DNA of 64,000 bases from Flavobacteriales bacterium (GCA_016712535.1 JADJQW010000004.1:62001-126000), one strand, 5' to 3'; positions 50,480-59,237 are shown, counted from the first letter of the stretch. The notes: a model not told the origin generated them from the sequence alone. Made by a program: numbers and translations.

Positions 50480-50878
50480 ATGCGCCACCACCTCCTTCTC
50501 CTGCTGCTCGCTGCGGCCATGCCTTCCCTTGCGCAGCGGACCTTCGATGTCACGATCGCCGACAGCACCTACCACATGAAGCAGTATTGGTTCGTGCTTT
50601 ACACGAAAGGCGATGGACCAGCGCTTGACAGCCTCACCGCCGCCAACTTGCAGGCAGAGCATCTCGCGCATCAGGATGCGCAGGGTAAGCGGGGCCTCAT
50701 CGTCATGGCGGGGCCGTTCGGGAAGAATGAATCCGGCTGGCGCGGTTTGCTGCTCTACGATTGCGAGACGCGTGAAGAAGTGGAGGAGCAGTTGCTGAAG
50801 GACCCCTTCGTGAAAGCAGGCCGCCTCAAGTACGAGGTGCATCCATGGTGGGGCGCCATCGGCACACGATTGCCTTGA
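50480..50878 (+). CDS. Exported YciI-like domain protein
   Basis: This 132-aa protein has a signal peptide (HHLLLLLLAAAMPSLAQ) followed by a dimeric alpha/beta-barrel YCII-like domain: MKQYWFVLYTKGDGP, then LQAEHLAHQDAQGKRGLIVM with the conserved His, AGPFGKNESGWRGLLLYDCE, and DPFVKAGRLKYEVHPWWG. Classical YciI proteins are cytoplasmic and possibly enzymatic through a His-Asp pair; here the His is present and the protein appears periplasmic. It is divergent from the YfcC transporter and upstream of katG, with no operon evidence. The function is unknown. Confidence 0.8.
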   Translation: MRHHLLLLLLAAAMPSLAQRTFDVTIADSTYHMKQYWFVLYTKGDGPALDSLTAANLQAEHLAHQDAQGKRGLIVMAGPFGKNESGWRGLLLYDCETREEVEEQLLKDPFVKAGRLKYEVHPWWGAIGTRLP

Positions 50879-50924
50879 AGCATGCGTACGAGCGGCTTTT
50901 CCGGACCGGGTCATAACCACGGTC

Positions 50925-50938
50925 GTGACTACTGTCAC
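50925..50938. promoter_or_regulatory. Short inverted repeat upstream of katG
   Basis: GTGAC at 50925-50929 and GTCAC at 50934-50938 form a 5-bp dyad with a 4-nt spacer, 62 nt before katG. It could be an operator, but the arms are short. A CAACTTCG, one base from the local -7 box, lies at 50968-50975. Confidence 0.25.
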
Positions 50939-51000
50939 ATGTCAGTCGGGTCGGCGTTCTGATGTCGCAACTTCGCGCTCCCTTAATCCATTCAAGCTCC

Positions 51001-53250
51001 ATGGCACACGAACATCACCACAGCGCCCCGCTCGAGGGCGTCACCCCCAAGTCCGAAGGCAAATGCCCCGTGATGCACGGCGCTCAACGCCTGCCGGTGG
51101 CCGGCCGCGGCACCCGCAACAAGGATTGGTGGCCCGAGCAGCTCGACTTGGGCATCCTGCACCAGCATCAATCGGTGAGCAACCCGCTTGACCCCGACTT
51201 CAACTACCACGAGGCCTTCTCCAAGCTCGATCTGAAAGCGGTGAAAGCCGACCTCACCAAGGTGATGACCGACTCGCAGGAGTGGTGGCCGGCGGACTGG
51301 GGTCATTACGGAGGCCTTATGATCCGCATGGCCTGGCATGCGGCGGGCACTTATCGCACGGCCGATGGCCGCGGCGGTGCCGGCAATGGCAACCAGCGCT
51401 TCGCCCCGCTGAACAGCTGGCCCGACAACGGCAACCTCGACAAGGCGCGCCGCCTGCTATGGCCCGTGAAGCAGAAGTACGGCAACAGCCTCAGCTGGGC
51501 CGATCTGTACATCCTCGCGGGCAACGTGGCCCTCGAATCGATGGGCTTCAAGACCTTCGGCTTCGGCGGTGGCCGCGAGGACATCTGGGCACCTGAGGAG
51601 GACATCTACTGGGGTAGCGAGGGCGAGTGGCTCGCCACCAGCGACAAGCCCAACAGCCGTTACAGCGGCAACCGCGACCTGGAAGCGCCGCTCGCTGCCG
51701 TGCAGATGGGCCTCATCTATGTGAACCCGCAAGGCCCTGATGGCAACCCTGATCCGGTAGCCAGCGGCAAGGATGTGCGCGAGACCTTCAAGCGCATGGC
51801 CATGAACGACGAGGAGACCGTGGCCCTCACTGCCGGTGGCCACACCTTCGGCAAGATGCACGGCGCCGCGCCCGATTCGAACGTGGGCCCTGCACCCGAA
51901 GGCGCGCCGATCGAGGCACAAGGCTTCGGCTGGGCGAACAGATTCGGCAGCGGCAAGGGCAAGGACACCATCACAAGCGGCTTGGAAGGTGCGTGGAAGC
52001 CGAACCCGACGAAGTGGGACAACGGCTACTTCGACATGCTCTTCGGCTACGAGTGGGAATTGGTGAAGAGCCCCGCCGGCGGCTGGCAATGGCTGGCCAA
52101 GGATGTGAAGCCCGAGCACATGATCCCCGATGCGCACGACCCCAACGTGAAGCACCGCCCCGCGATGACCACTGCGGACCTCTCACTGCGCTTCGATTCC
52201 ATCTACGAGCCGATCAGCCGCCGTTTCCACAAGGACCCGCAGGCCTTCGCCGATGCCTTCGCCCGCGCCTGGTTCAAGCTCACGCACCGTGACATGGGCC
52301 CCAAGAGCCTCTATCTCGGATCGGAAGTGCCGAAGGAGGACCTGATCTGGCAAGACCCTGTTCCCGCCGGCACCAAGCTCGCGGATGCCGACGTGACCGC
52401 ATTGAAGAGCAAGATCCTCGCGAGCGGCCTCAGCGTGAGCGAGCTCGTCGCCACCGCCTGGGCCAGCGCCAGCACCTTCCGCGGCAGCGACAAGCGCGGC
52501 GGTGCCAATGGTGCGCGCGTGCGCCTCGCTCCGCAGAAGTTCTGGGAGGTGAACGACCCTGCGCAGCTGGGTAAGGTGCTCGGCACGCTGGAGAAGATCC
52601 AGGCCGAGTTCAAGGCTAGCGGCAAGCAGGCGTCCATCGCCGATCTGATCGTGCTGGGCGGTAGCGCCGCCGTCGAGAAGGCTGCCAAGGATGCGGGCTT
52701 CAACGTGGCCGTGCCCTTCACCAGCGGCCGTGGCGATGCCAGCCAAGAGCAGACCGATGTGGAGAGCTTCGCCGTGATGGAGCCCCAGGCCGATGGCTTC
52801 CGCAACTACCAGAAGAAGCTCTACAGCATCCCCGCCGAAGAGATGCTCGTGGACCGCGCGCAGCTGCTCACCTTGAGTGCGCCGGAGATGACGGTGCTCG
52901 TGGGCGGCCTACGCGTGCTCGGCGCCAACACGGGCGGCAGCAAGCACGGCGTGTTCACCAGCAAGCCCGGCCAGCTCACCAACGACTTCTTCACCAACCT
53001 GCTCGACATGGGCACCGCATGGACCGCCCTCAGCAACGGCCACACCGGCACCTACGAGGGTCGCGACCGCAAGAGCGGCGAGCTGAAGTGGACCGGTACC
53101 CGCGTGGACCTGGTCTTCGGCAGCAACTCGCAGCTGCGCGCCATCGCCGAGGTCTACGCCCAGAACGACAGCAAGGAGAAGTTCGTGAAGGACTTCGTGA
53201 AGGCCTGGGCAAAGGTGATGGAGCTTGATCGCTTCGACCTGAAGAAGTAG
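51001..53250 (+). CDS. katG: Bifunctional catalase-peroxidase
   Basis: This 749-aa protein has two peroxidase-like halves. The N-terminal active site reads MIRMAWHAAGTYR with distal Arg, Trp and His; the proximal heme His is in VALTAGGHTFGKMHG. The Met-Tyr-Trp crosslink partners are visible: Trp in MAWH, Tyr in GLIYVNPQGPDG and Met in KRMAMNDEE. The C-terminal half (ATAWASASTFRGSDKRGGAN) lacks heme residues, as usual. It detoxifies hydrogen peroxide. I chose 51001 (MAHEHHHSAPLEG) over an in-frame ATG 39 nt upstream; both are possible. A strong terminator follows the stop by 22 nt. Confidence 0.95.
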   Translation: MAHEHHHSAPLEGVTPKSEGKCPVMHGAQRLPVAGRGTRNKDWWPEQLDLGILHQHQSVSNPLDPDFNYHEAFSKLDLKAVKADLTKVMTDSQEWWPADWGHYGGLMIRMAWHAAGTYRTADGRGGAGNGNQRFAPLNSWPDNGNLDKARRLLWPVKQKYGNSLSWADLYILAGNVALESMGFKTFGFGGGREDIWAPEEDIYWGSEGEWLATSDKPNSRYSGNRDLEAPLAAVQMGLIYVNPQGPDGNPDPVASGKDVRETFKRMAMNDEETVALTAGGHTFGKMHGAAPDSNVGPAPEGAPIEAQGFGWANRFGSGKGKDTITSGLEGAWKPNPTKWDNGYFDMLFGYEWELVKSPAGGWQWLAKDVKPEHMIPDAHDPNVKHRPAMTTADLSLRFDSIYEPISRRFHKDPQAFADAFARAWFKLTHRDMGPKSLYLGSEVPKEDLIWQDPVPAGTKLADADVTALKSKILASGLSVSELVATAWASASTFRGSDKRGGANGARVRLAPQKFWEVNDPAQLGKVLGTLEKIQAEFKASGKQASIADLIVLGGSAAVEKAAKDAGFNVAVPFTSGRGDASQEQTDVESFAVMEPQADGFRNYQKKLYSIPAEEMLVDRAQLLTLSAPEMTVLVGGLRVLGANTGGSKHGVFTSKPGQLTNDFFTNLLDMGTAWTALSNGHTGTYEGRDRKSGELKWTGTRVDLVFGSNSQLRAIAEVYAQNDSKEKFVKDFVKAWAKVMELDRFDLKK

Positions 53251-53272
53251 TCGACACGAATACCTACGAGTG

Positions 53273-53302
53273 ATGAAGGCGGCCCAATTGGGCCGCCTTC
53301 AT
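53273..53302. terminator. Intrinsic terminator after katG
   Basis: A 30-bp perfect palindrome (arms 53273-53287 and 53288-53302, centre CAATTG) is followed by GCTTTT. In RNA, a GC-rich stem closing a small AAUU loop plus a short U-run is expected to stop transcription. Confidence 0.8.
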
Positions 53303-53401
53303 GCTTTTCAAGCGGATAGGCCACGCTTTGATGAAGTGCATGCCGCGGCGATGAGCGCCTCCATACCTTGCTGGCATGCAGCTGAATCGAGCTGAAGAGC
53401 C

Positions 53402-54109
53402 ATGCGAAGAACGATGAACAAGCTCCTGATGGGCAAGCCCTCCATGAACGAAGGTGAGCGGCACAGCACCTTGGAGCGGCGTTGGAAGAACGTGGTTGCG
53501 ATCTGGAACAATTCGTTCGAGGAGGATGCTGGGCTCGAGAAACTGGTGCGCCTGATCCTGGCCGCATCGCAGTTCCTCTTCCCGGGTGTTTACATCAAGC
53601 ATGCGTTCTGGCGATCCGGTCCCGTGCATCAGGACCTGGCCGTTGAGGTCTTCGTGCTCCTCAAGACGGTCTTTCCCTTGGTTGTGCTCTGGTTGGGCTG
53701 GTGGGGCGAGCCGGTGGTGCTCGGGCTGGTGATCTGGTTCACCATGGAGACGCTCTTGTACATCCCCACCCTGATCTTCGCTTCCGATGCGCTGCCCTCG
53801 CCCCGTTCTTACCGCCGCTCCAAGCTGCTCATCTTCATCAACTACCTGGAAGTGGTCTTTGCGTTCGCGGTGATCCACATGGATGGCCAGTACATGAATC
53901 TCCCGCTCATGAAGTGGACCGATGCCGTGTACGTGTCATTCGTCATCACCAGCACAATCGGATTCGGCGAGTACTATCCGATCAGCGGGATCGGCAAGCT
54001 GGTGATCTCCATCCAATCGGTGTTCTACTTGAGCTACATCGCCCTCTTCATCAGCTTCTTCAGCTTGGGCCATAACAAAGGCTACTTCGAGGGTTTGGAT
54101 AAGCGCTGA
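53402..54109 (+). CDS. Ion channel family protein with K+-type selectivity filter
   Basis: This 235-aa protein has about five hydrophobic segments. The last two flank a pore loop with TSTIGFGEYYP, a variant of the TVGYGD potassium filter; the following helix is LVISIQSVFYLSYIALFISF. The first segments (FLFPGVYIKHAF, VFVLLKTVFPLVVLWLGWWG, LGLVIWFTMETLLYIPTLIF) may form a four-helix sensor-like domain without the usual charged S4. No ligand-binding domain follows. The start may be 53402 or 53414. A TACCTTGC 30 nt upstream is a weak -7 candidate. Confidence 0.78.
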   Translation: MRRTMNKLLMGKPSMNEGERHSTLERRWKNVVAIWNNSFEEDAGLEKLVRLILAASQFLFPGVYIKHAFWRSGPVHQDLAVEVFVLLKTVFPLVVLWLGWWGEPVVLGLVIWFTMETLLYIPTLIFASDALPSPRSYRRSKLLIFINYLEVVFAFAVIHMDGQYMNLPLMKWTDAVYVSFVITSTIGFGEYYPISGIGKLVISIQSVFYLSYIALFISFFSLGHNKGYFEGLDKR

Positions 54110-54279
54110 GGACGCCTAAGCCTGCAACGATTCTCGCTCTGCCGCTTCGGTCCTCGATGAGCTTGTCGGAATGCCCCATCGATGGACACGGGCCGGCAGT
54201 GAATGAACAGGGCCCCGCAGGAGGCGAAGAACGCTCTGGGATCTCCGCAGCCCCGCCGATCCGGAGAGAGCCTTGCTGA

Positions 54280-55602
54280 TCACAAGCTCTTCCGGGCCTC
54301 GGCAATGGCCTCCAGGATGGCATCGCGCTCGCGGAGCATTTCGTGCTTGCGTGCTGCTGGCACCACGAAGCGGAAGCGCAGCATTCGAACGAATCGCTGG
54401 ACCTCGGTCCAGTACCACATGGTGGCATATCCTGCGATCGGCAGTGCCAGCGCGAAGAGCAGATTGGTCCATGCACCCTCGTCGATGTACTGATGGAAGG
54501 CCCAGGTCTCGAGCGCATAGAACATCGGGAAGCAGATCAAGCCGACGATCATCTGAACCGGCGCCTTGTATTCGATGTCGAGCCGCGATGCCTTGAACAC
54601 CTGTGAGGGCAGGATGTATGGCAGGTAATTGGTGATCAAGCCGAATAGGTAAAGCGGCGCCAGCAGCAGGAGCTCCGCCAGATAACCGATGCACAGCAGG
54701 AGGAAACTACTCTGCAGGAACGCATTGGTGTAGAAGCCGGGCGTGAGTCGATCGGAGCGCAGAGCGTCGAAGAAGGCGAGCAGTCGGGCTCCGGTGCGTG
54801 CGTACAGCTCAGGTCGCGCGTCGCGCAATCGGTGCAGGGCATCGGCGAGCTGCTTGCGCACGAGGAGCGATCGTCGCGGGTCCTCATGCAGATCAGCGGC
54901 AGGGGTCGCATAGGTGGTGAAGAAGTTGTGCGCCTTGATGAGCAGGTCCTCCTGATCCTTGCCGGTGGTCCACGGCAGCTTCTTGGCCAGTGCTTTCCGG
55001 ATATCGGACGTCAAAGCCTCAACGGCCTCGGTCTCGTTGTGCCGGTGCGCTTCGCGATACGCTGAAGCCATGATCGGCTTGCCCACTGTTACGCGCACCA
55101 TGCTTCGGAACTGGATCGCGTCGGAATAGTCGAGCGCGATGGGCACGATGCAGAGCTCGCCCGGCCCTGCGTAGCTGAGCGCGATGCGCGCCGTGCCGGT
55201 CTTGATCTCGCGCAGGTTGATCTCGTAGTGGCTGCTCCCTTCGGGGAAGATGAGGAGGGTGCCGCGTTGCGCGAGGTACTGATGGCATTGCCCGAAGGCC
55301 TGCGTGTTGTCGGGCTTCTCGCCGGGGGCCACATCCTTCTTGCGGAAAATGGGGATCACGTGGAAGTAGCGGAACAGGGCGGCGAGCGCGCGGTTCCGGA
55401 ACAATCCAGCATTCGCCACGAAGCCGATCCGCTGCTCCACCGCCGCAGCGATGAGCAAGGGGTCCATGAGCGTGTTCGGGTGGTTGGCCACGATGATGGC
55501 AGGCCCGCCATCAGGCAGCTTCTCCAGGCCCGTCAGGACGATCCGCTTGAAGTAGACCCCCGTGCAGATCTGAACCAGGATCTTCAATAGCCCATAGAAC
55601 AT
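54280..55602 (-). CDS. 1-acylglycerol-3-phosphate acyltransferase-like (PlsC domain) membrane protein
   Basis: This 440-aa protein carries the PlsC motifs: block I NHPNTLMD (the NHxxxxD catalytic pair), a GLFRNR-RYFHVIPIFRK segment, and block III IFPEGSSHYE. The C-terminal half adds TM helices (LLLLCIGYLAELLLLAPLYL, MIVGLICFPMFYALE) not found in minimal PlsC. A role in phospholipid acylation is inferred. I chose ATG 55602 because it starts the conserved MFYGLLKILVQIC segment; longer in-frame starts would overlap the divergent gene's ATG region. The 170 nt on its 3' side (54110-54279) show nothing recognisable. Confidence 0.82.
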   Translation of the reverse strand: MFYGLLKILVQICTGVYFKRIVLTGLEKLPDGGPAIIVANHPNTLMDPLLIAAAVEQRIGFVANAGLFRNRALAALFRYFHVIPIFRKKDVAPGEKPDNTQAFGQCHQYLAQRGTLLIFPEGSSHYEINLREIKTGTARIALSYAGPGELCIVPIALDYSDAIQFRSMVRVTVGKPIMASAYREAHRHNETEAVEALTSDIRKALAKKLPWTTGKDQEDLLIKAHNFFTTYATPAADLHEDPRRSLLVRKQLADALHRLRDARPELYARTGARLLAFFDALRSDRLTPGFYTNAFLQSSFLLLCIGYLAELLLLAPLYLFGLITNYLPYILPSQVFKASRLDIEYKAPVQMIVGLICFPMFYALETWAFHQYIDEGAWTNLLFALALPIAGYATMWYWTEVQRFVRMLRFRFVVPAARKHEMLRERDAILEAIAEARKSL

Positions 55603-55747
55603 CAAGGCGAAGTTGGTCAATGGCCACGGATCACCCTTCCTCGCGGCCTTGAAGGCATTTAGAAGCGTTGGCTCTTCCAATGCAAGCTTCTCCGTTAATG
55701 AACCGTTCAGCGGGCGGCGTGTACCGCCATCCACCAATCCTACCACC

Positions 55748-56704
55748 ATGCTCCAGCTCAGATCATTCCGCCTCGCACTTGCTGCCCCTTTCGCCGTTGC
55801 CACCGTCATCGGCACGGCCCAGATGAATGCGGAGAACCTCCAACCCGTATTCGCTCAAGAGGCCTCGGGGCGCTTCGATTGCGAGAAGCTCCGCCTCATC
55901 CCAATCATGGGCAACGACGCCTATCGGGATGCTTACAAGGACATGGGCGAGCTCGTGCCCATGAACAAGGCCCTTCAGGATGGCCGGTTGAAGGTGAAGG
56001 AGCAGGAAGGCGGTGCCACGGTGAACACGCTGCAGGTGGAGAACACCTCGAAGGACACCATCTACCTGATGCAGGGCGAAGTGGTGGTGGGCGGGAAGCA
56101 AGACCGCATGCTGGCGCAGGATGTGATCGTGCTGCCGGGCGCAACCCTGAGCATCGGGGCTTTCTGCGTGGAGCACGGTCGCTGGCAAGCCGGAAGCACC
56201 GGCCACGAATTCAAGGGCACCATCGGCGTTGTGGGCCAAAAGGCGCGGAAGGCCGCTGCGGTCGAAAAGGAGCAGACCCGCGTTTGGGAGGAGGTGGCCA
56301 AGGACATCAAGAAGAATGAAACGGATACGCGCAGCGGCAGCTATGCCCATTTGATGCAGGACAGGGAATTCCAAGCTGACCGGCAGCGCTACCGCGAGAA
56401 GCTGCTGGGCCTGCCCGCAGCGAACAGCCATGTGGTCGGCGTGATCGCCATCAGCGGCGACAAGGTGGTCGGCTGCGACGTGTTCGCCACGAGCGCGCTC
56501 TTCGCGCAAGCGTTCCCGCAACTGGTGGATGCGTACATCGCGGAGGCGCTCAACAACGGCAAGGCGGTGACCATGACCGATGCGCAAGTGGCGGAGTACT
56601 TCGCGAAGCTCTTCGCCGAGGAGGATGGACTGGAGAAACGCACCGAAGGGAGCGGATACCTCTTCAAGAGCAATGGCCGCAAATACCGTCTGAGTAAATT
56701 CTGA
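55748..56704 (+). CDS. DUF6569 (ARPP-1-like) exported protein
   Basis: The 318-aa start at 55748 gives a signal-like N-terminus (LALAAPFAVATVIGTAQ). The conserved core reads LRLIPIMGND, LVPMNKALQDGRLKVKEQEG, VNTLQVENTSKDTIYLMQGE, VVVGGKQDRMLAQDVIVLPG and AFCVEHGRWQ. This matches, as I recall it, the ARG/phosphatase-associated DUF6569 family, whose activity is unknown. The HGRW and GGKQDR motifs are the most likely functional residues. It is divergent from the PlsC-type gene, with 145 nt between starts. The assignment is by pattern memory, not by search. Confidence 0.7.
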   Translation: MLQLRSFRLALAAPFAVATVIGTAQMNAENLQPVFAQEASGRFDCEKLRLIPIMGNDAYRDAYKDMGELVPMNKALQDGRLKVKEQEGGATVNTLQVENTSKDTIYLMQGEVVVGGKQDRMLAQDVIVLPGATLSIGAFCVEHGRWQAGSTGHEFKGTIGVVGQKARKAAAVEKEQTRVWEEVAKDIKKNETDTRSGSYAHLMQDREFQADRQRYREKLLGLPAANSHVVGVIAISGDKVVGCDVFATSALFAQAFPQLVDAYIAEALNNGKAVTMTDAQVAEYFAKLFAEEDGLEKRTEGSGYLFKSNGRKYRLSKF

Positions 56705-56709
56705 GCGGT

Positions 56710-57999
56710 TCAGGGCTTGCGCCCCGCCCTAAGGCCGGCGCTCTTCACGATGCGCGGAGCTGCAGCCTGGCCGACGCGCTCCTTCAGCACCGCGCCCACT
56801 CTTTCCACGATGCCCACCACGAGCGCATTGCCCATGAAGAAGGCGCGCCTCGCATCGCTTGCTCCCTTGGTGTGGTCGTCGGGGAACATGTTGAGGCGCT
56901 CGAGCTCGATGGGGGTGAGCCTGCGCAGTATGCCTTTGCCTGTGCGCACCACATGCTTGAACCGCGAGGGCGATGATCCGCCCTCTCCGGTGATGATGGT
57001 GCGCGATGGCTTATCCAATGCATCCGGGAAGACCATGGAGCCTTCGGAATAGCGGTATGCGAATCCACTGCTCTTGCTGGTGCGCGACTCACTCTTGCTC
57101 CCCTTCAGGTATTTCCATTGCGCGAGCTGATGCGCGCTGATCCGGAAGGTGGCGGGCACCTTGCTCTCCGGTTGCAGCACCGAGCCGAGCGTGGTGCGCG
57201 CACCATCGTAGGCCGGCACTACGCGTGTGGTCCAGACCTTCCGGCCATGCATCATGCCGGCTTCCGCGAAGGGCCCCCTGGTCGCGCTCTTCCCTTTATT
57301 GAATCGCTGCGTCAAGTGTGCGAGGTCGCCTTCGATGCTGAACGCCGCGAAGCCCGAGGCGCCAAGCGCTGCGGGGAACGCCTCGGCGAAGAGCCCGGTG
57401 CTCGCGATCCACTCCCATGGATTCGCATCCTGCATCGCGCTGGCCATGCTTGCGCCGGCATGGCAGCCCAGGAAGAAGACGCGCCGCCTGCGTTGCGGCA
57501 TGCCGTAATCAGCAGCATTGATCACGCGCCATTCCACGGCATAGCCGAGGTCGGCAAGCGAGGCCAGCATCACTGCGAAGTCGCGCCCGCGCTGCTTCAC
57601 CGGTGATTTGAGCAGGCGATCAACGTTCTCGAGGAAGAGAAATGGCGGGCGCTTGGCCTCGAGGATGCGGTGGATCTCCCACCAGAGCACGCCTTTCTTC
57701 CCCGCGATGCCCTTCGCTTGCTTCAGGGTCTTGGCCACGGAATAGTCCTGACAAGGGAAGCCGCCCACGAGCAGATCGTGATCCGGGACCGAGCTGGCCG
57801 GCACCGTCGCGATGTCGCGGTTCTCATGGCCATGCGCACCGAAGCGCGCAACGTAGATATCCGAGGCATCCTGATTCTTCCGAGCCGGCTCCCATTGGTT
57901 GCTCCACACCACCCGGAAGCGCTCTGATGCCTGCTCCAGACCGATGCGGAATCCACCGACTCCGGCGAACAGCTCAACTACCCGGATCGGTTCCTTCAT
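56710..57999 (-). CDS. DNA (cytosine-5)-methyltransferase, apparently solitary
   Basis: This 429-aa protein has all C5-MTase motifs in order: I VVELFAGVGGFRIGLEQA; IV LLVGGFPCQDYSVA with the catalytic Cys; VI FLFLENVDRLL; VIII GMPQRRRRVFFLG; then a target-recognition region at about 200-340; IX RRLTPIELERLNMFPDDHT; X FFMGNALVVGIVERVG. I chose ATG 57999 over 58017 because the latter falls inside a perfect TATGTTTG -7 box (58011-58018). No endonuclease, helicase or very-short-patch repair gene lies next to it, so it may be regulatory or a restriction-modification remnant. The recognition site cannot be read from sequence. Confidence 0.9.
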   Translation of the reverse strand: MKEPIRVVELFAGVGGFRIGLEQASERFRVVWSNQWEPARKNQDASDIYVARFGAHGHENRDIATVPASSVPDHDLLVGGFPCQDYSVAKTLKQAKGIAGKKGVLWWEIHRILEAKRPPFLFLENVDRLLKSPVKQRGRDFAVMLASLADLGYAVEWRVINAADYGMPQRRRRVFFLGCHAGASMASAMQDANPWEWIASTGLFAEAFPAALGASGFAAFSIEGDLAHLTQRFNKGKSATRGPFAEAGMMHGRKVWTTRVVPAYDGARTTLGSVLQPESKVPATFRISAHQLAQWKYLKGSKSESRTSKSSGFAYRYSEGSMVFPDALDKPSRTIITGEGGSSPSRFKHVVRTGKGILRRLTPIELERLNMFPDDHTKGASDARRAFFMGNALVVGIVERVGAVLKERVGQAAAPRIVKSAGLRAGRKP

Positions 58000-58010
58000 C
58001 GGTGCCGCGC

Positions 58011-58018
58011 CAAACATA
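58011..58018 (-). promoter_or_regulatory. -7 box TATGTTTG for the C5 methyltransferase gene
   Basis: On the minus strand this is an exact match to the classical TAnnTTTG. CTTG, three of four bases of TTTG, lies upstream at 58039-58042 with a 20-nt spacer. The box ends 11 nt before ATG 57999. Confidence 0.6.
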
Positions 58019-58076
58019 TCGCGCCCGGGCTCAGCGATCAAGTCCTGAGCAACCGCTCCCGCATGGGCAACCCGTT

Positions 58077-58084
58077 TAGCTTCG
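58077..58084 (+). promoter_or_regulatory. -7 box TAGCTTCG for the aminotransferase gene
   Basis: This exact TAnnTTCG ends 4 nt before the ATG at 58089, so a transcript starting at the usual distance would begin at or next to the start codon. Confidence 0.5.
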
Positions 58085-58088
58085 GCCC

Positions 58089-59237
58089 ATGCCCTTGATC
58101 CTGCGCTCGAAACTGCCCGACGTGGGCACCACCATCTTCGCCGTGATGAGCCAGCTCGCTCAAGAGCATGGTGCCATCAATCTGGGGCAGGGCTTCCCCG
58201 ACTTTCCCATTGATGAGCGACTGAGCGATCTGGTGCATGCCGCCATGCGCGCTGGTCACAATCAGTATGCGCCCATGCCGGGACTGCCAGCGCTGCGCGA
58301 GGCCATAGCTGCCAAAGCCGAACGGCTCTACGGCCATGCCTACGAACCCGGCTCCGAGGTCACCATCACCGCAGGTGGAACGCAAGCCATCTTCACCATC
58401 ATCGCGGCCTTGGTGCATGCGGGCGATGAGGTCATCATCGTTGATCCGGCCTACGATTGCTACGCGCCTGCCGTGGAGCTTTTCGGCGGCAAGCCGGTGC
58501 ATGTGGGCCTCGGTGCCGATATGCGCTTCGACCATGCGGCCGTGGCGCAGGCCATCAACCCGCGGACGCGCTTGCTCATGATCAACACGCCGCACAACCC
58601 TGCGGGCACCATCCTGCGCGACGCGGATATGCAGCGCATCGCGGCGATGCTGCGGGGAACGGGCATCCTGCTGCTGAGCGACGAGGTGTACGAGCACTTG
58701 GTCTTCGATGGCGAACCCCATGCATCGGTGATCCGCTATCCTGAATTGCGCGAGCGGGCTTTCGTGGTCTTCAGCTTCGGCAAGGTCTTCCACGCCACGG
58801 GCTGGAAGATGGGCTACGCCCTCGCCCCGAAGGAGCTGATGGGCGAGTTCCGCAAAGCGCACCAGTTCAATGTGTTCAGCGTGAGCACGCCCATGCAGCA
58901 TGCGCTTGCCGGCTACATCGCGGATCCGTCCAATTACGCGCAGGTGCACGCGCTCTATCAGGCAAAGCGCGACCGCTTCGCTGAGGGCATGCGCGGCTCG
59001 AGCTTCCGGCTGATGCCCTGCGAAGGCAGCTACTTCCAGACCGCTGATTACAGCGCCATCAGCGAAGAGGGCGATCGCGCATTCGCCGAGCGCGTGACCC
59101 GGGATCACGGCGTGGCGAGCATACCGCTATCGCCGTTCTACAAGCAGCCGCGCGCCGATCAGCGGCTGCTCCGCTTCTGCTTCGCCAAGCGCGACGATAC
59201 CTTGGACGCCGCCATCGAACGCCTATGCAGGATCTGA
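58089..59237 (+). CDS. PLP-dependent methionine/glutamine aminotransferase (YbdL/MtnE-like)
   Basis: This 382-aa class I/II aminotransferase has INLGQGFPDFPIDERL, the YAPMPGLPALREAIA substrate loop, TAGGTQAIF, DPAYDCYAP, NTPHNPAG, LSDEVYEHLVFDG, the PLP lysine in SFGKVFHATGWKMGYALAP, and the terminal RFCFAKRDDTL. The GQGFPDF and SFGKVFHATGWK signatures match YbdL-like methionine aminotransferases and kynurenine/glutamine transaminases. Its 3' end overlaps the omega-amidase-like gene by 13 nt, which supports a glutamine-dependent transaminase making 2-oxoglutaramate. A role in methionine salvage is inferred from this pairing; no other salvage gene is nearby. Confidence 0.88.
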   Translation: MPLILRSKLPDVGTTIFAVMSQLAQEHGAINLGQGFPDFPIDERLSDLVHAAMRAGHNQYAPMPGLPALREAIAAKAERLYGHAYEPGSEVTITAGGTQAIFTIIAALVHAGDEVIIVDPAYDCYAPAVELFGGKPVHVGLGADMRFDHAAVAQAINPRTRLLMINTPHNPAGTILRDADMQRIAAMLRGTGILLLSDEVYEHLVFDGEPHASVIRYPELRERAFVVFSFGKVFHATGWKMGYALAPKELMGEFRKAHQFNVFSVSTPMQHALAGYIADPSNYAQVHALYQAKRDRFAEGMRGSSFRLMPCEGSYFQTADYSAISEEGDRAFAERVTRDHGVASIPLSPFYKQPRADQRLLRFCFAKRDDTLDAAIERLCRI

